Assembly: GCF_003732705.1 (NCBI RefSeq)
Contig: NZ_MOBR01000026.1
Coordinates: 30,275 to 94,274, forward strand
DNA length: 64,000 nt
Direction: 5' to 3'
From: Pseudomonas frederiksbergensis
GTDB lineage: Bacteria; Pseudomonadota; Gammaproteobacteria; Pseudomonadales; Pseudomonadaceae
Shown: one piece after another, positions 44,173-53,227 of the stretch
How the letters are laid out: every line of letters starts with the position of its first letter
How positions within the stretch are numbered: the first letter of the stretch is position 1
Program-made: the position numbers and the translations under genes
The notes under the pieces: generated by a model
What the model was told of the DNA's origin: nothing
Seen by the model: only the letters and a program-made list of their open reading frames with translations
Database searches by the model: none

Positions 44173-44249
44173 GCCGGGCTGAAAACTGTCCTTACAATCC
44201 CCTCATCGCTCGCCAGTTTCAGGCGAGTGTTCCTCTTCAGGAGACTCCG

Positions 44250-45470
44250 ATGTCCGTTGAGCACGCTGCGGTACAACGCGCCGATTTCGACCAGGTAATG
44301 GTTCCCAACTACGCGCCTGCCGCATTCATCCCTGTGCGTGGTGCCGGTTCCCGCGTTTGGGACCAGTCTGGCCGCGAGCTGATCGACTTCGCCGGCGGGA
44401 TTGCCGTTAACGTATTGGGCCACGCGCACCCGGCGCTGGTCGGTGCCTTGACCGAGCAGGCGAACAAGCTGTGGCACGTGTCCAACGTGTTCACCAATGA
44501 GCCGGCCCTGCGCCTGGCCCATAAGCTGATCGACGCCACCTTTGCCGAGCGCGTGTTCTTCTGCAACTCCGGTGCCGAAGCCAACGAGGCCGCTTTCAAG
44601 CTGGCCCGTCGCGTCGCTTTCGATCGTTTCGGCACCGAGAAGTACGAAATCATCGCGGCGCTGAACAGCTTCCACGGTCGTACCCTGTTCACCGTGAACG
44701 TCGGTGGCCAGTCGAAGTACTCCGACGGTTTCGGTCCGAAAATCACCGGCATCACCCACGTGCCTTACAACGATCTGGCTGCGCTTAAAGCCGCCATTTC
44801 CGACAAGACCTGTGCCGTGGTGCTGGAACCGATCCAGGGCGAGGGCGGCGTGATGCCGGCCGAACTGGCTTACCTGCAAGGCGCCCGCGAGCTGTGCACC
44901 GAGCACAACGCGCTGCTGGTGTTCGATGAAGTACAAACCGGCATGGGCCGCAGCGGCAAGCTGTTCGCCTACCAGCATTACGGCGTGACCCCGGACATCC
45001 TGACCAGCGCCAAGAGCCTGGGCGGCGGTTTCCCGATCGCGGCGATGCTGACCACTGAAGACCTGGCCAAACACCTGGTCGTCGGCACCCACGGCACCAC
45101 GTATGGCGGCAACCCGCTGGCGTGTGCGGTCGCAGAAGCCGTGATCGACGTGATCAACACCCCTGAAGTGCTGGCCGGCGTCAACGCCAAGCACGACAAG
45201 TTCAAGGCGCGCCTGGAGCAGATCGGTGAGAAATACGGCCTGTTCACCCAGGTCCGTGGCCTGGGCCTGTTGATCGGTTGCGTGCTGAGCGATGCCTGGA
45301 AAGGCAAAGCCAAGGACATCTTCAACGCCGCCGAGCGTGAAGGCCTGATGATTCTGCAAGCCGGCCCGGACGTGATTCGTTTCGCTCCAAGCCTGGTGGT
45401 TGAAGACGCGGACATCGATGCCGGTCTGGATCGTTTCGAGCGCGCTGCAGCGAAATTGACCCAAGCCTGA
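44250..45470 (+). CDS. aruC: Succinylornithine/acetylornithine transaminase
   Basis: 406 residues, class III PLP aminotransferase: 'FFCNSGAEANEAAFKLARR', 'LNSFHGRTLFTVNVGG', 'LLVFDEVQTGMGRSGKLFAY' and the PLP lysine in 'TSAKSLGGGFPIA'. It converts succinylornithine plus 2-oxoglutarate to succinylglutamate semialdehyde and glutamate, step 3 of the AST pathway; AruC also acts on acetylornithine. First gene of the aru operon, with ArgR-like sites upstream and a hairpin plus REPIN after its stop. Confidence 0.95.
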   Translation: MSVEHAAVQRADFDQVMVPNYAPAAFIPVRGAGSRVWDQSGRELIDFAGGIAVNVLGHAHPALVGALTEQANKLWHVSNVFTNEPALRLAHKLIDATFAERVFFCNSGAEANEAAFKLARRVAFDRFGTEKYEIIAALNSFHGRTLFTVNVGGQSKYSDGFGPKITGITHVPYNDLAALKAAISDKTCAVVLEPIQGEGGVMPAELAYLQGARELCTEHNALLVFDEVQTGMGRSGKLFAYQHYGVTPDILTSAKSLGGGFPIAAMLTTEDLAKHLVVGTHGTTYGGNPLACAVAEAVIDVINTPEVLAGVNAKHDKFKARLEQIGEKYGLFTQVRGLGLLIGCVLSDAWKGKAKDIFNAAEREGLMILQAGPDVIRFAPSLVVEDADIDAGLDRFERAAAKLTQA

Positions 45471-45480
45471 TAGACCTTTC

Positions 45481-45513
45481 GACGCCTGACGACTCAGGCG
45501 TCGATCCAAATTT
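45481..45513 (+). terminator. Hairpin with T-rich tail after aruC
   Basis: GACGCCTGA and TCAGGCGTC (45481-45502), then GATCCAAATTTTTAT. The T-run is offset, so it is probably a partial terminator inside the aru operon. Confidence 0.6.
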
Positions 45514-45533
45514 TTATGCCGGACCCGCTTTTC

Positions 45534-45619
45534 TGTAGGAGCGAAGCTTGCTCGCGAAGGTGTATCAGCCACAGTGATGTTGACTGACACACCTTCGTGA
45601 GCAAGCTTCGCTCCTACAA
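45534..45619. repeat. REPIN (inverted REP pair) between aruC and aruF
   Basis: TGTAGGAGCGAAGCTTGCTC and inverted GAGCAAGCTTCGCTCCTACA flank a spacer with GTATCAGCC. Confidence 0.9.
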
Positions 45620-45666
45620 GGGTTCGGCTTATTTCCCCCACAAGAGTTAGAGAAAGGAGTGACACC

Positions 45667-46686
45667 ATGCTGGTGATGCGCCCCGCGCAAATGGCTGATC
45701 TGGGCGAGGTACAGCGTCTGGCTGCGGACAGCCCGATTGGTGTCACTTCCTTGCCGGATGACGTTGAACGCCTGAGCGACAAGATCGCCGCGAGCGAAGC
45801 CTCGTTTTCCGCTGAGGTCAGCTTCAACGGTGAAGAGAGCTATTTCTTCGTCCTCGAAGACAGTGCCACCGGCAAACTGGTGGGCTGCTCGGCGATCGTG
45901 GCCTCGGCCGGTTATTCCGAGCCGTTCTACAGCTTCCGTAATGAAACCTTCGTCCACGCTTCCCGCGAGCTGAAGATTCATAACAAGATCCACGTGCTCT
46001 CCCAGTGCCACGACCTGACCGGCAACAGCTTGCTGACCAGTTTCTACGTGAAACCGGAGCTGGTGGGTTCGCCGTGGGCGGAACTCAACTCCCGTGGTCG
46101 TCTGCTGTTCGTCGCCAGCCACCCGGAACGCTTCGCCGATTCCGTGGTGACCGAGATCGTCGGTTACAGCGATGAAAATGGCGACTCGCCGTTCTGGGAT
46201 GCGATCGGTCGCAACTTCTTCGACCTCAACTATGCCGCCGCCGAGCGTCTGTGCGGTCTGAAGAGCCGGACCTTCCTCGCTGAACTGATGCCGCATTACC
46301 CGATCTACGTGCCGCTGCTGCCGGACACCGCTCAAGAAGCGATGGGCCAGGTGCACCCACGGGCGCAGATCACGTTCGACATCCTGATGCGCGAAGGCTT
46401 CGAAACCGATCACTACATCGACATTTTCGATGGCGGCCCAACTCTGCACGCCCGCGTCTCGGGGATCCGTTCGATCGCCCAGAGCCGTGTGGTCCCGGTG
46501 AAAATCGGTGAGCCGGTCAAAGGCGCCGGTCGTCAGTACCTGGTGGCCAACGCCCAGTTGCAGGACTACCGCGCGGTATTGCTTGAGCTCGATTACGCGC
46601 CGGGCAAACCCGTGACCCTGGATCTGGAAGCGGCCGAAGCCCTGGGCGTCGGCGAAGGTGCGAGCGTGCGCCTGGTGGCGGTTTAA
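45667..46686 (+). CDS. aruF: Arginine/ornithine N-succinyltransferase, alpha subunit
   Basis: 339 residues. 'LVMRPAQMADLGEVQRLAAD', 'KIHVLSQCHDLTGNSLLTSF', 'GQVHPRAQITFDILMREGFE' match AstA/AruF-type succinyltransferases. It transfers succinyl from succinyl-CoA to arginine (or ornithine), the first AST step. It is homologous to the next gene (AruG), with which it forms a heteromer. GAAAGGAG precedes ATG 45667. Confidence 0.95.
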   Translation: MLVMRPAQMADLGEVQRLAADSPIGVTSLPDDVERLSDKIAASEASFSAEVSFNGEESYFFVLEDSATGKLVGCSAIVASAGYSEPFYSFRNETFVHASRELKIHNKIHVLSQCHDLTGNSLLTSFYVKPELVGSPWAELNSRGRLLFVASHPERFADSVVTEIVGYSDENGDSPFWDAIGRNFFDLNYAAAERLCGLKSRTFLAELMPHYPIYVPLLPDTAQEAMGQVHPRAQITFDILMREGFETDHYIDIFDGGPTLHARVSGIRSIAQSRVVPVKIGEPVKGAGRQYLVANAQLQDYRAVLLELDYAPGKPVTLDLEAAEALGVGEGASVRLVAV

Positions 46687-46740
46687 CGCCTTACAGAAGT
46701 GTTTGACGGGTGGCGCAAGCGGCCCGTTTGAGGAGATAGC

Positions 46741-47766
46741 ATGATCGTTCGTCCCGTACGCAGCAGCGATTTACCCGCTCTGATCGACCTGGCCCGCAGC
46801 ACCGGCACCGGCCTGACTACCTTGCCGGCCAACGAAGAACGTCTGGCCCATCGGGTCGGCTGGGCCGAGAAAACCTTTCGCGGCGAAGCCGGGCGAGGCG
46901 ATGCGGACTACCTGTTCGTGCTCGAAGACGACAACGGTCGCGTGGTGGGGATTTCCGCCATTGCCGGCGCGGTCGGCTTGCGCGAGCCCTGGTACAACTT
47001 CCGGGTAGGCCTGACGGTCAGCGCTTCCCAGGAACTGAACATCTACCGCGAAATTCCGACGCTGTTCCTGGCCAACGATCTGACCGGCAATTCCGAGCTG
47101 TGCTCGCTGTTCCTGCATGCCGATTATCGCAATGGCCTCAATGGCCGCATGTTGGCCAAGGCGCGGATGCTGTTCATCGCCGAATTCCCGCAACTGTTCG
47201 GCAACAAGATCATCGCCGAGATGCGCGGTGTGTCCGATGAAGCCGGGCGTTCGCCGTTCTGGGAAAGCCTGGGTCGGCACTTCTTCAAGATGGAATTCAG
47301 CCAGGCGGATTACCTGACAGGCGTGGGCAACAAGGCATTCATCGCCGAACTGATGCCGAAGTTTCCGCTGTACACCTGTTTCCTGTCGCCAGACGCGCGC
47401 AACGTGATCGGCCAGGTTCACCCGGACACCGAGCCGGCCCTGTCCATGCTCAAGAGCGAAGGTTTCAGCTACCAGGGTTACGTCGATATCTTCGACGCCG
47501 GCCCGGCGGTGGAATGCGAAACCGGCAAGATCCGTGCGGTGCGCGACAGTCAGGCACTGGTGCTGGCCATCGGCACCCCGGGTGACGACGCCACGCCATT
47601 CCTGATTCACAACCGCAAACGCGAAGACTGCCGGATTACTGCCGCACCCGCACGCTTCGCCGCCGGTACGTTGGTGGTCGATCAGTTGACCGCTAAACGT
47701 CTTCAACTCAACGCCGGCGATCAAGTGCGCGCCGTTCCGTTGTCCGCTGCTCGGGAGTCGAAATAA
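46741..47766 (+). CDS. aruG: Arginine/ornithine N-succinyltransferase, beta subunit
   Basis: 341 residues, about one-third identical to AruF by eye: 'IVRPVRSSDLPALIDLARST', 'ELNIYREIPTLFLANDLTGN', 'GQVHPDTEPALSMLKSEGFS'. Together with AruF it forms the succinyltransferase. GAGGAG lies before ATG 46741; the stop shares one base with the aruD start (TAATG). Confidence 0.95.
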   Translation: MIVRPVRSSDLPALIDLARSTGTGLTTLPANEERLAHRVGWAEKTFRGEAGRGDADYLFVLEDDNGRVVGISAIAGAVGLREPWYNFRVGLTVSASQELNIYREIPTLFLANDLTGNSELCSLFLHADYRNGLNGRMLAKARMLFIAEFPQLFGNKIIAEMRGVSDEAGRSPFWESLGRHFFKMEFSQADYLTGVGNKAFIAELMPKFPLYTCFLSPDARNVIGQVHPDTEPALSMLKSEGFSYQGYVDIFDAGPAVECETGKIRAVRDSQALVLAIGTPGDDATPFLIHNRKREDCRITAAPARFAAGTLVVDQLTAKRLQLNAGDQVRAVPLSAARESK

Positions 47767-49232
47767 TGAATTCGCTATACATCGCAGGTGAATGGCTGGC
47801 TGGCCAGGGTGAAGCTTTTCAATCGCTGAACCCGGTGACCCAGCAAGTATTGTGGACCGGCGAAGGCGCCACCACCGCTCAGGTTGAATCCGCCGTACAA
47901 GCCGCGCGCCAGGCGTTCCCGGGCTGGGCCCGTCGGACGCTGGACGAGCGCATTACAGTGCTGGAAGCCTTTGCCGGCGCGCTGAAAAACCACGCTGACG
48001 AATTGGCTCGCTGCATCGGTGAAGAAACCGGCAAACCCCTGTGGGAATCGGCCACCGAAGTCACCAGCATGATCAACAAGATTGCGATCTCGATTCAGAG
48101 CTACCGCGAGCGCACCGGCGAGAAGAGCGGCCCGTTGGGCGACGCCACCGCCGTGCTGCGCCACAAGCCGCACGGTGTGGTCGCGGTGTTCGGTCCTTAC
48201 AACTTCCCGGGTCACTTGCCCAATGGGCACATCGTGCCGGCGCTGCTGGCCGGTAACAGTGTGTTGTTCAAGCCAAGCGAATTGACGCCGAAAGTCGCCG
48301 AGCTGACGGTCAAGTGCTGGATCGAAGCCGGCCTGCCGGCGGGTGTGTTGAACCTGCTGCAAGGCGCGCGCGAAACCGGGATCGCCCTGGCGGCGAATCC
48401 GGGGATCGACGGGTTGTTCTTCACCGGTTCGAGCCGCACCGGCAATCACCTGCATCAGCAGTTTTCCGGTCGTCCGGACAAGATCCTGGCGCTGGAAATG
48501 GGCGGTAACAACCCATTGATCGTCGACGAAGTGGCTGACGTTGAAGCCGCCGTCTACACCATCATCCAGTCGGCCTTCATTTCCGCTGGTCAGCGTTGCA
48601 CCTGTGCCCGCCGCTTGCTGGTGCCGCAAGGCGCCTGGGGTGATGCGTTGCTGGCGCGCCTGGTGGCGGTCAGCGCGACGATTGACGTTGGTGCATTCGA
48701 TCAGACACCCGCGCCGTTCATGGGCTCGGTGATTTCCCTCGGCGCCGCGAAAGCGCTGATGGATGCACAGGAACATCTGCTGGGCAATGGCGCGGTGGCG
48801 CTGCTGGAAATGACTCAGCCGCAGGCTCAAGCCGCGTTGCTGACCCCGGGCATTCTGGATGTGACGGCGGTGGCTGACCGTCCGGACGAAGAGCTGTTCG
48901 GCCCGTTGCTGCAAGTGATCCGCTACGCTGATTTTGAAGCGGCGATCACAGAAGCCAACGACACCGACTATGGCCTGGCGGCCGGTTTGCTCTCGGATTC
49001 CGAAGCGCGTTATCAGCAGTTCTGGCTGGAAAGCCGCGCCGGTATCGTCAACTGGAACAAACAGCTGACCGGTGCCGCGAGCAGCGCGCCATTCGGCGGC
49101 GTCGGCGCCTCGGGCAATCACCGCGCCAGCGCCTACTACGCGGCAGATTACTGCGCGTACCCGGTGGCTTCGCTGGAAACCCCGAGCCTGACCTTGCCTG
49201 GCACGCTGACCCCTGGCGTGCGGATGTCGTAA
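47766..49232 (+). CDS. astD: Succinylglutamate-semialdehyde dehydrogenase
   Basis: 488 residues, aldehyde dehydrogenase superfamily. 'VFGPYNFPGHLPNGHIVPAL', 'FFTGSSRTGNHLHQQF', 'LALEMGGNNPLIV' (catalytic Glu) and 'SAGQRCTCARRL' (nucleophile Cys) are all present. It oxidises succinylglutamate semialdehyde to succinylglutamate with NAD+, step 4 of AST (AruD in Pseudomonas). Overlaps aruG by one base. Confidence 0.95.
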   Translation: MNSLYIAGEWLAGQGEAFQSLNPVTQQVLWTGEGATTAQVESAVQAARQAFPGWARRTLDERITVLEAFAGALKNHADELARCIGEETGKPLWESATEVTSMINKIAISIQSYRERTGEKSGPLGDATAVLRHKPHGVVAVFGPYNFPGHLPNGHIVPALLAGNSVLFKPSELTPKVAELTVKCWIEAGLPAGVLNLLQGARETGIALAANPGIDGLFFTGSSRTGNHLHQQFSGRPDKILALEMGGNNPLIVDEVADVEAAVYTIIQSAFISAGQRCTCARRLLVPQGAWGDALLARLVAVSATIDVGAFDQTPAPFMGSVISLGAAKALMDAQEHLLGNGAVALLEMTQPQAQAALLTPGILDVTAVADRPDEELFGPLLQVIRYADFEAAITEANDTDYGLAAGLLSDSEARYQQFWLESRAGIVNWNKQLTGAASSAPFGGVGASGNHRASAYYAADYCAYPVASLETPSLTLPGTLTPGVRMS

Positions 49233-49238
49233 CGCCCA

Positions 49239-49331
49239 TTCGCGGGCAAGCCTCGCTCCTACAGGTTTTGCGTCGTCCGCATGATTGGCGCACACCACAA
49301 ATCCTGTAGGAGCGAGGCTTGCCCGCGAAGG
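49239..49331. repeat. REPIN (inverted REP pair) between astD and astB
   Basis: GCGGGCAAGCCTCGCTCCTA and inverted GTAGGAGCGAGGCTTGCCCG flank a spacer with CGCACACCACAAATC. Confidence 0.9.
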
Positions 49332-49398
49332 CCGCAACTCGGTCTAACTGAATTGTTACCAGATGCCTATAAAAACAGATTCTCGTGGAGCCTCGCTG

Positions 49399-50745
49399 AT
49401 GAAATCCTATGAAGTCAATTTTGACGGTCTAGTGGGGCCGACCCATAACTACGGCGGCCTGTCCTACGGCAACGTCGCGTCCCAGAGCAACAGCCAGCAG
49501 TCTTCGAACCCGAAGGAAGCGGCGTTGCAAGGCCTGGCAAAAATGAAAGCCCTGATGGAAATGGGCTTTCAACAAGGCGTACTGGCACCGCAAGAGCGCC
49601 CGGACATCGCCGCACTGCGTCGCTTGGGTTTCAGCGGCACCGATGCCCAAGTGATCGAGCAGGCCGCTAAAGAAGCGATGCCGCTGCTGGTCGCCAGTTG
49701 CTCGGCGTCGAGCATGTGGGTGGCGAACGCGGCCACCGTCAGCCCGAGTGCCGACACCGCCGATGGCCGCGTGCATTTCACCGCTGCCAACCTGAATTGC
49801 AAATACCACCGCAGCATCGAACACCCGACCACCAGCCGCGTGCTGGGCGCGATGTTCGCTGACCAGAAACACTTCGCCCACCACGCTGCGCTGCCGGCCG
49901 TGGCGCAGTTCGGTGACGAAGGCGCGGCCAACCACACCCGTTTTTGCCGTGACTATGGCGAGGCTGGCGTCGAGTTCTTCGTGTTCGGTCGCAGCGCCTT
50001 CGATAACCGTTATCCGGCGCCGCAGAAATACCCGGCGCGCCAGACCCTCGAAGCGTCCCAGGCTGTTGCTCGTCTGCACGGTTTGAGCGATGACGGCGTG
50101 GTCTATGCGCAGCAGAATCCATCGGTGATCGATCAAGGCGTGTTTCACAACGACGTGATCGCTGTGGGTAACGGCGAAGTGTTGTTCTATCACGAGGACG
50201 CCTTCCTCGACACCGAACAGATGCTGGGCGAACTTTCGGGAAAACTCGCCAAAGTCGGTGGGAAATTTCAGTCTGTGTGTGTTCCGCGTTCGGCGGTCAG
50301 CGTAGAAGACGCGGTTCGGTCCTACCTGTTCAATAGCCAGCTTCTGTCGCGTCCTGACGGCTCCATGCTCTTGATCGTGCCGGAAGAATGCCGTGGCAAC
50401 GAGCGCGTCTGGCAGTACCTGCAAGGTTTGACCAGCTCTGGCGGGCTGATTCGTGAAGTGAAAGTCTTCGATCTCAAACAGAGCATGCAGAACGGCGGTG
50501 GCCCGGCTTGCCTGAGACTTCGCGTTGCCCTCAACGAAACCGAACTGGCGGCGGTCAATCCAGGGGTTATCATGACGGCACCGTTGTACGGCACGCTGAC
50601 CGAATGGGTCGACAAGCACTACCGCGACCGCATGACCGAAAATGATCTCGCGGACCCGCAATTGCTGCTTGAATGCCGGACGGCACTGGATGAACTGACG
50701 CAAATCCTTAAACTGGGCGCGGTTTATCCATTCCAGATCAATTGA
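49399..50745 (+). CDS. astB: N-succinylarginine dihydrolase
   Basis: 448 residues. 'EVNFDGLVGPTHNYGGLSYG' is the family start; 'NLNCKYHRSIEHPTTSRVLG' and 'FHNDVIAVGNGEVLFYHEDA' carry active-site His/Glu, and 'MQNGGGPACLRLRVALNE' carries the nucleophile Cys. It hydrolyses succinylarginine to succinylornithine, CO2 and ammonia (AruB). ATG 49399 has GGAG 8 nt upstream; the in-frame ATG at 49363 is inside a poor context. Confidence 0.95.
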   Translation: MKSYEVNFDGLVGPTHNYGGLSYGNVASQSNSQQSSNPKEAALQGLAKMKALMEMGFQQGVLAPQERPDIAALRRLGFSGTDAQVIEQAAKEAMPLLVASCSASSMWVANAATVSPSADTADGRVHFTAANLNCKYHRSIEHPTTSRVLGAMFADQKHFAHHAALPAVAQFGDEGAANHTRFCRDYGEAGVEFFVFGRSAFDNRYPAPQKYPARQTLEASQAVARLHGLSDDGVVYAQQNPSVIDQGVFHNDVIAVGNGEVLFYHEDAFLDTEQMLGELSGKLAKVGGKFQSVCVPRSAVSVEDAVRSYLFNSQLLSRPDGSMLLIVPEECRGNERVWQYLQGLTSSGGLIREVKVFDLKQSMQNGGGPACLRLRVALNETELAAVNPGVIMTAPLYGTLTEWVDKHYRDRMTENDLADPQLLLECRTALDELTQILKLGAVYPFQIN

Positions 50746-50806
50746 AAGCAGGCGTGCTCTTGAAGTGGGCGCGCCGCTTTTATCTCCAGACGAGAGCGTA
50801 AAAAAC

Positions 50807-51094
50807 ATGAGCGATACCCTGCAGCTGATCCTTGAAGACACCGACGGCACGCAATTGGAAACCTCCTGCACCCGCGTCGCGGTCATGTGGCAAGGCAAAG
50901 AGCTGTGGATCCAGCAAGACGGCCGCGGCCAATTGCTGATCGGCGTGGACGTCGAAGAAGGCGACGCCGAATACGCAAACCTGCTGCTGCGCCCATTGGC
51001 GACTAATCTGGTAAGTCTGCAACTGGAAATGGAACCGGCCGAAGTCGGTGACGAAGACCACGTGCACGGCCCGGATTGCGCACACGACCACTAA
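50807..51094 (+). CDS. Conserved hypothetical protein in the aru operon
   Basis: 95 residues, acidic. 'LILEDTDGTQLETSCTRVAV' and 'LWIQQDGRGQLLIGVDVEEG' suggest a small beta-rich protein; the His/Asp-rich end 'GDEDHVHGPDCAHDH' may bind metal. I recall a gene of this size between astB and astE in P. aeruginosa (PA0900-like). Function unknown; the operon position suggests a tie to arginine catabolism. Confidence 0.7.
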   Translation: MSDTLQLILEDTDGTQLETSCTRVAVMWQGKELWIQQDGRGQLLIGVDVEEGDAEYANLLLRPLATNLVSLQLEMEPAEVGDEDHVHGPDCAHDH

Positions 51095-51106
51095 GGAAAT
51101 CGCTCT

Positions 51107-52117
51107 ATGCTCGCCCTCGGCAAACTGCTTGAACTGACCCTCGCCGGCCGCGAACCGGCGGAGAAGACTCAACTGACTGTCGAAGGCGTGCGGATGCGCT
51201 GGTTGAGCGAAGGTGCGCTGGAAGTCCGGCCACCTGAAGCTCGCGACAATGGCCTGGACCTGCTGCTGTCAGCGGGCATCCATGGCAACGAAACAGCGCC
51301 GATCGAGTTGCTCGATCGCCTGTTGAATGACATCGCCCGCGGCGACCTTAAACCGCGCGCACGTATTCTGTTTCTGTTCGGCAACCCCGAGGCGATCCGA
51401 CGCGGCGAGCGTTTCATCGAGCAGGACGTCAACCGGCTGTTCAACGGCCGTCACGAACAAAGCAGCGGTTTCGAAGCCCTGCGTGCCTGTGAACTGGAGC
51501 GACTGTCAGCGAGTTTCTTCAGCCTGCCGGACCGCGAGCGTTTGCACTACGACCTGCATACCGCGATTCGTGGTTCGAAAATCGAGCAGTTCGCCTTGTA
51601 CCCGTGGAAAGAAGACCGCCGGCATTCACGCCTGGAGCTGGCTCGCCTGCGCGCCGCCGGCATGGAAGCGGTGTTGTTGCAGAACAAGCCGTCCATCGTG
51701 TTCAGCTCCTACACCTACGACAAGCTCGGCGCCGAGTCCTTTACCCTGGAGCTGGGCAAGGCCCGGCCCTTTGGGCAGAACGCCGGGGTCAATGTCGATC
51801 TGCTGGAAACCCGCCTCAAACAGATCATCGAAGGCAACGAGCCGCCCTTGGCCGAAGCGTCGCTGGACGGTTTGCAGTTGTTTAGCGTGGCGCGGGAAAT
51901 CATCAAGCACAGCGACAGCTTCCGCTTGAACCTGCCAGCGGACATCGAGAACTTTTCGGAATTGGAAGTGGGTTACGTACTGGCCGAAGACATCGCCCAG
52001 ACCCGCTGGATCATCGAAGAGAAGGGCGCCCGGATCATCTTCCCGAACCCCAAAGTGAAGAACGGCCTGCGCGCCGGCATCCTGATCGTCCCGACCACCG
52101 ACGAAAACCTCGCCTGA
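51107..52117 (+). CDS. astE: Succinylglutamate desuccinylase
   Basis: 336 residues. Zinc-site motifs 'LLLSAGIHGNETAPIEL' (H..E) and 'LHYDLHTAIRGSKIEQFALY' (His, Arg) plus 'SFTLELGKARPFGQN' (catalytic Glu) are intact. It releases succinate and glutamate from succinylglutamate, the last AST step (AruE). Only 12 bp after the small acidic gene, GAAATCGCTCT before ATG 51107. The gene is followed by a palindromic repeat and no clear terminator. Confidence 0.95.
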   Translation: MLALGKLLELTLAGREPAEKTQLTVEGVRMRWLSEGALEVRPPEARDNGLDLLLSAGIHGNETAPIELLDRLLNDIARGDLKPRARILFLFGNPEAIRRGERFIEQDVNRLFNGRHEQSSGFEALRACELERLSASFFSLPDRERLHYDLHTAIRGSKIEQFALYPWKEDRRHSRLELARLRAAGMEAVLLQNKPSIVFSSYTYDKLGAESFTLELGKARPFGQNAGVNVDLLETRLKQIIEGNEPPLAEASLDGLQLFSVAREIIKHSDSFRLNLPADIENFSELEVGYVLAEDIAQTRWIIEEKGARIIFPNPKVKNGLRAGILIVPTTDENLA

Positions 52118-52129
52118 TTTTTGTGACCT

Positions 52130-52235
52130 GATCGTTCCCACGCTCCGCGTGGGGATGCAGCCCGGGACGCTCCGCGTCCCAAAGCGGACGCAGAGCGTCC
52201 ATTGGTGCATTCCCACGCAGAGCGTGGGAACGATC
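52130..52235. repeat. Second-family palindromic repeat (GATCGTTCCCACGC type)
   Basis: GATCGTTCCCACGCTCCGCG and inverted GCAGAGCGTGGGAACGATC, inner pair GGGACGCTCCGCGTCCC. It lies between the convergent astE and ribH genes. Confidence 0.9.
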
Positions 52236-52247
52236 ATTCAACGCTGA

Positions 52248-52757
52248 CTAGACCGCTACTGCACGCGGCTCACTGCGACGCAACGCCCGGGTCTTGTGCA
52301 GCGTATCCGCACAGGTCTTCGCCGCTTCCTGGCCCTTATGCACGAAATGCTCGAAGAAGAACTTCTGATGCTCTTCGCCAGCATGGAAGTGGTGCGGGGT
52401 CAGGACTACCGAGAATACCGGCACTTCAGTTTCCAGCTGAACCTGCATCAGGCCGCTGATCACCGATTGGGCGACGAATTCGTGACGGTAGATCCCGCCG
52501 TCTACAACCAGGCCTGCGGCAACGATACCGGCGTAACGGCCGGATTTGGCCAGTAGCTTGGCGTGCAGCGGGATTTCAAAGGCGCCGCCGACTTCGAAGA
52601 AGTCGATATCCGACTCTTGATAGCCCTGGGCGATCATTTCGGCGAGGAAGCCTTTACGGCTCTGGTCGACGATTTCCTTGTGCCAGCAGGCCTGGATGAA
52701 CGCGACGCGCTCGCCCTGATGGTTTTTGCTTTTGCTGTCAATTGCGGTGGGTTGCAT
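52248..52757 (-). CDS. ribH: 6,7-dimethyl-8-ribityllumazine synthase, RibH2-like
   Basis: 169 residues from ATG 52757, AGGAA 7 nt upstream. 'RVAFIQACWHKEIVDQSRKG', 'FFEVGGAFEIPLHAKLL', 'GIVAAGLVVDGGIYRHEFVA' and 'VFSVVLTPHHFH' are the lumazine-synthase motifs. It condenses the ribityl-amino-uracil and dihydroxybutanone phosphate into 6,7-dimethyl-8-ribityllumazine, the penultimate riboflavin step. The type II (RibH2-like) form usually coexists with a housekeeping RibH. Its leader carries an FMN riboswitch. Confidence 0.9.
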   Translation of the reverse strand: MQPTAIDSKSKNHQGERVAFIQACWHKEIVDQSRKGFLAEMIAQGYQESDIDFFEVGGAFEIPLHAKLLAKSGRYAGIVAAGLVVDGGIYRHEFVAQSVISGLMQVQLETEVPVFSVVLTPHHFHAGEEHQKFFFEHFVHKGQEAAKTCADTLHKTRALRRSEPRAVAV

Positions 52758-52867
52758 GTTCTGGTTCCTGTTTGTGTGAAAAACAGGGCTTATGAATCGA
52801 ATGGGATTTAAGGGTACGCAGGCTCGCAAAAAATGCATGCAAACGGCCCTTTGGCGCCAATCCCGTT

Positions 52868-53030
52868 CTCTCTTCATCCGGACTATGACCGTCGGCCCCG
52901 GGATCACACCGGGTCTGCTGACCTTGCCGCCAGTCACCGCCGAAGCCGTGCTGTCACCAAGCGCTCGCGGGCTATGCGCATTGCGCGCAATTACCGCCGG
53001 TGGGGAGTTGCACCCCGCCCTGAGAACGTT
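52868..53030 (-). promoter_or_regulatory. FMN riboswitch (RFN element) in the ribH leader
   Basis: On the minus strand the conserved RFN blocks are clear: AACGTTCTCAGGGCGGGGTG, AACTCCCCACCGGCGGTAA, AGCCCGCGAGCG, TCAGCAGACCCGGTG and CCGACGGTCATAGTCCGGAT, then GAGAGAACG. It folds into the multi-stem FMN aptamer and should lower ribH expression when FMN is abundant. The gap to the ATG (about 110 nt) can hold the expression platform. Confidence 0.92.
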
Positions 53031-53227
53031 TTGCCGCCAGAATGTTTGGCGGCGAAGCGTTTTTAACACATATTTCCTACCTGCGCATTGCTGCTTTCTG
53101 ATGATTGATATCGAGTTTTTCGAAGGCACAAAGCGTCATTTCCTCACCCGAGGGTTGATTATTCGTCGCTATGCCCGCAGTAATTCCATCTTGAAAGGGA
53201 TTCCCCCTGCTTACCGAGGCCAGATTC

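Larger units (their letters stand above)
43945..44249. other. 305-bp region upstream of aruC, divergent from the LRR effector
   Basis: No gene is supported. It holds two ArgR-like half-sites and, between them, an inverted repeat AAACCCGG / CCGGGGTTT (44119-44141). The aruC promoter should lie here; the LRR gene has its own ribosome site at the other end. Confidence 0.5.

Noticed and set aside
44145..45827. Minus-strand open frame of ~560 codons across aruC
   Set aside because: It runs through the aruC coding sequence and the REPIN; no recognisable protein motifs.
52758..53129. N-terminal extension of ribH to 53129
   Set aside because: This extension is the FMN riboswitch; the true start at 52757 has a good ribosome site and begins the lumazine-synthase fold.
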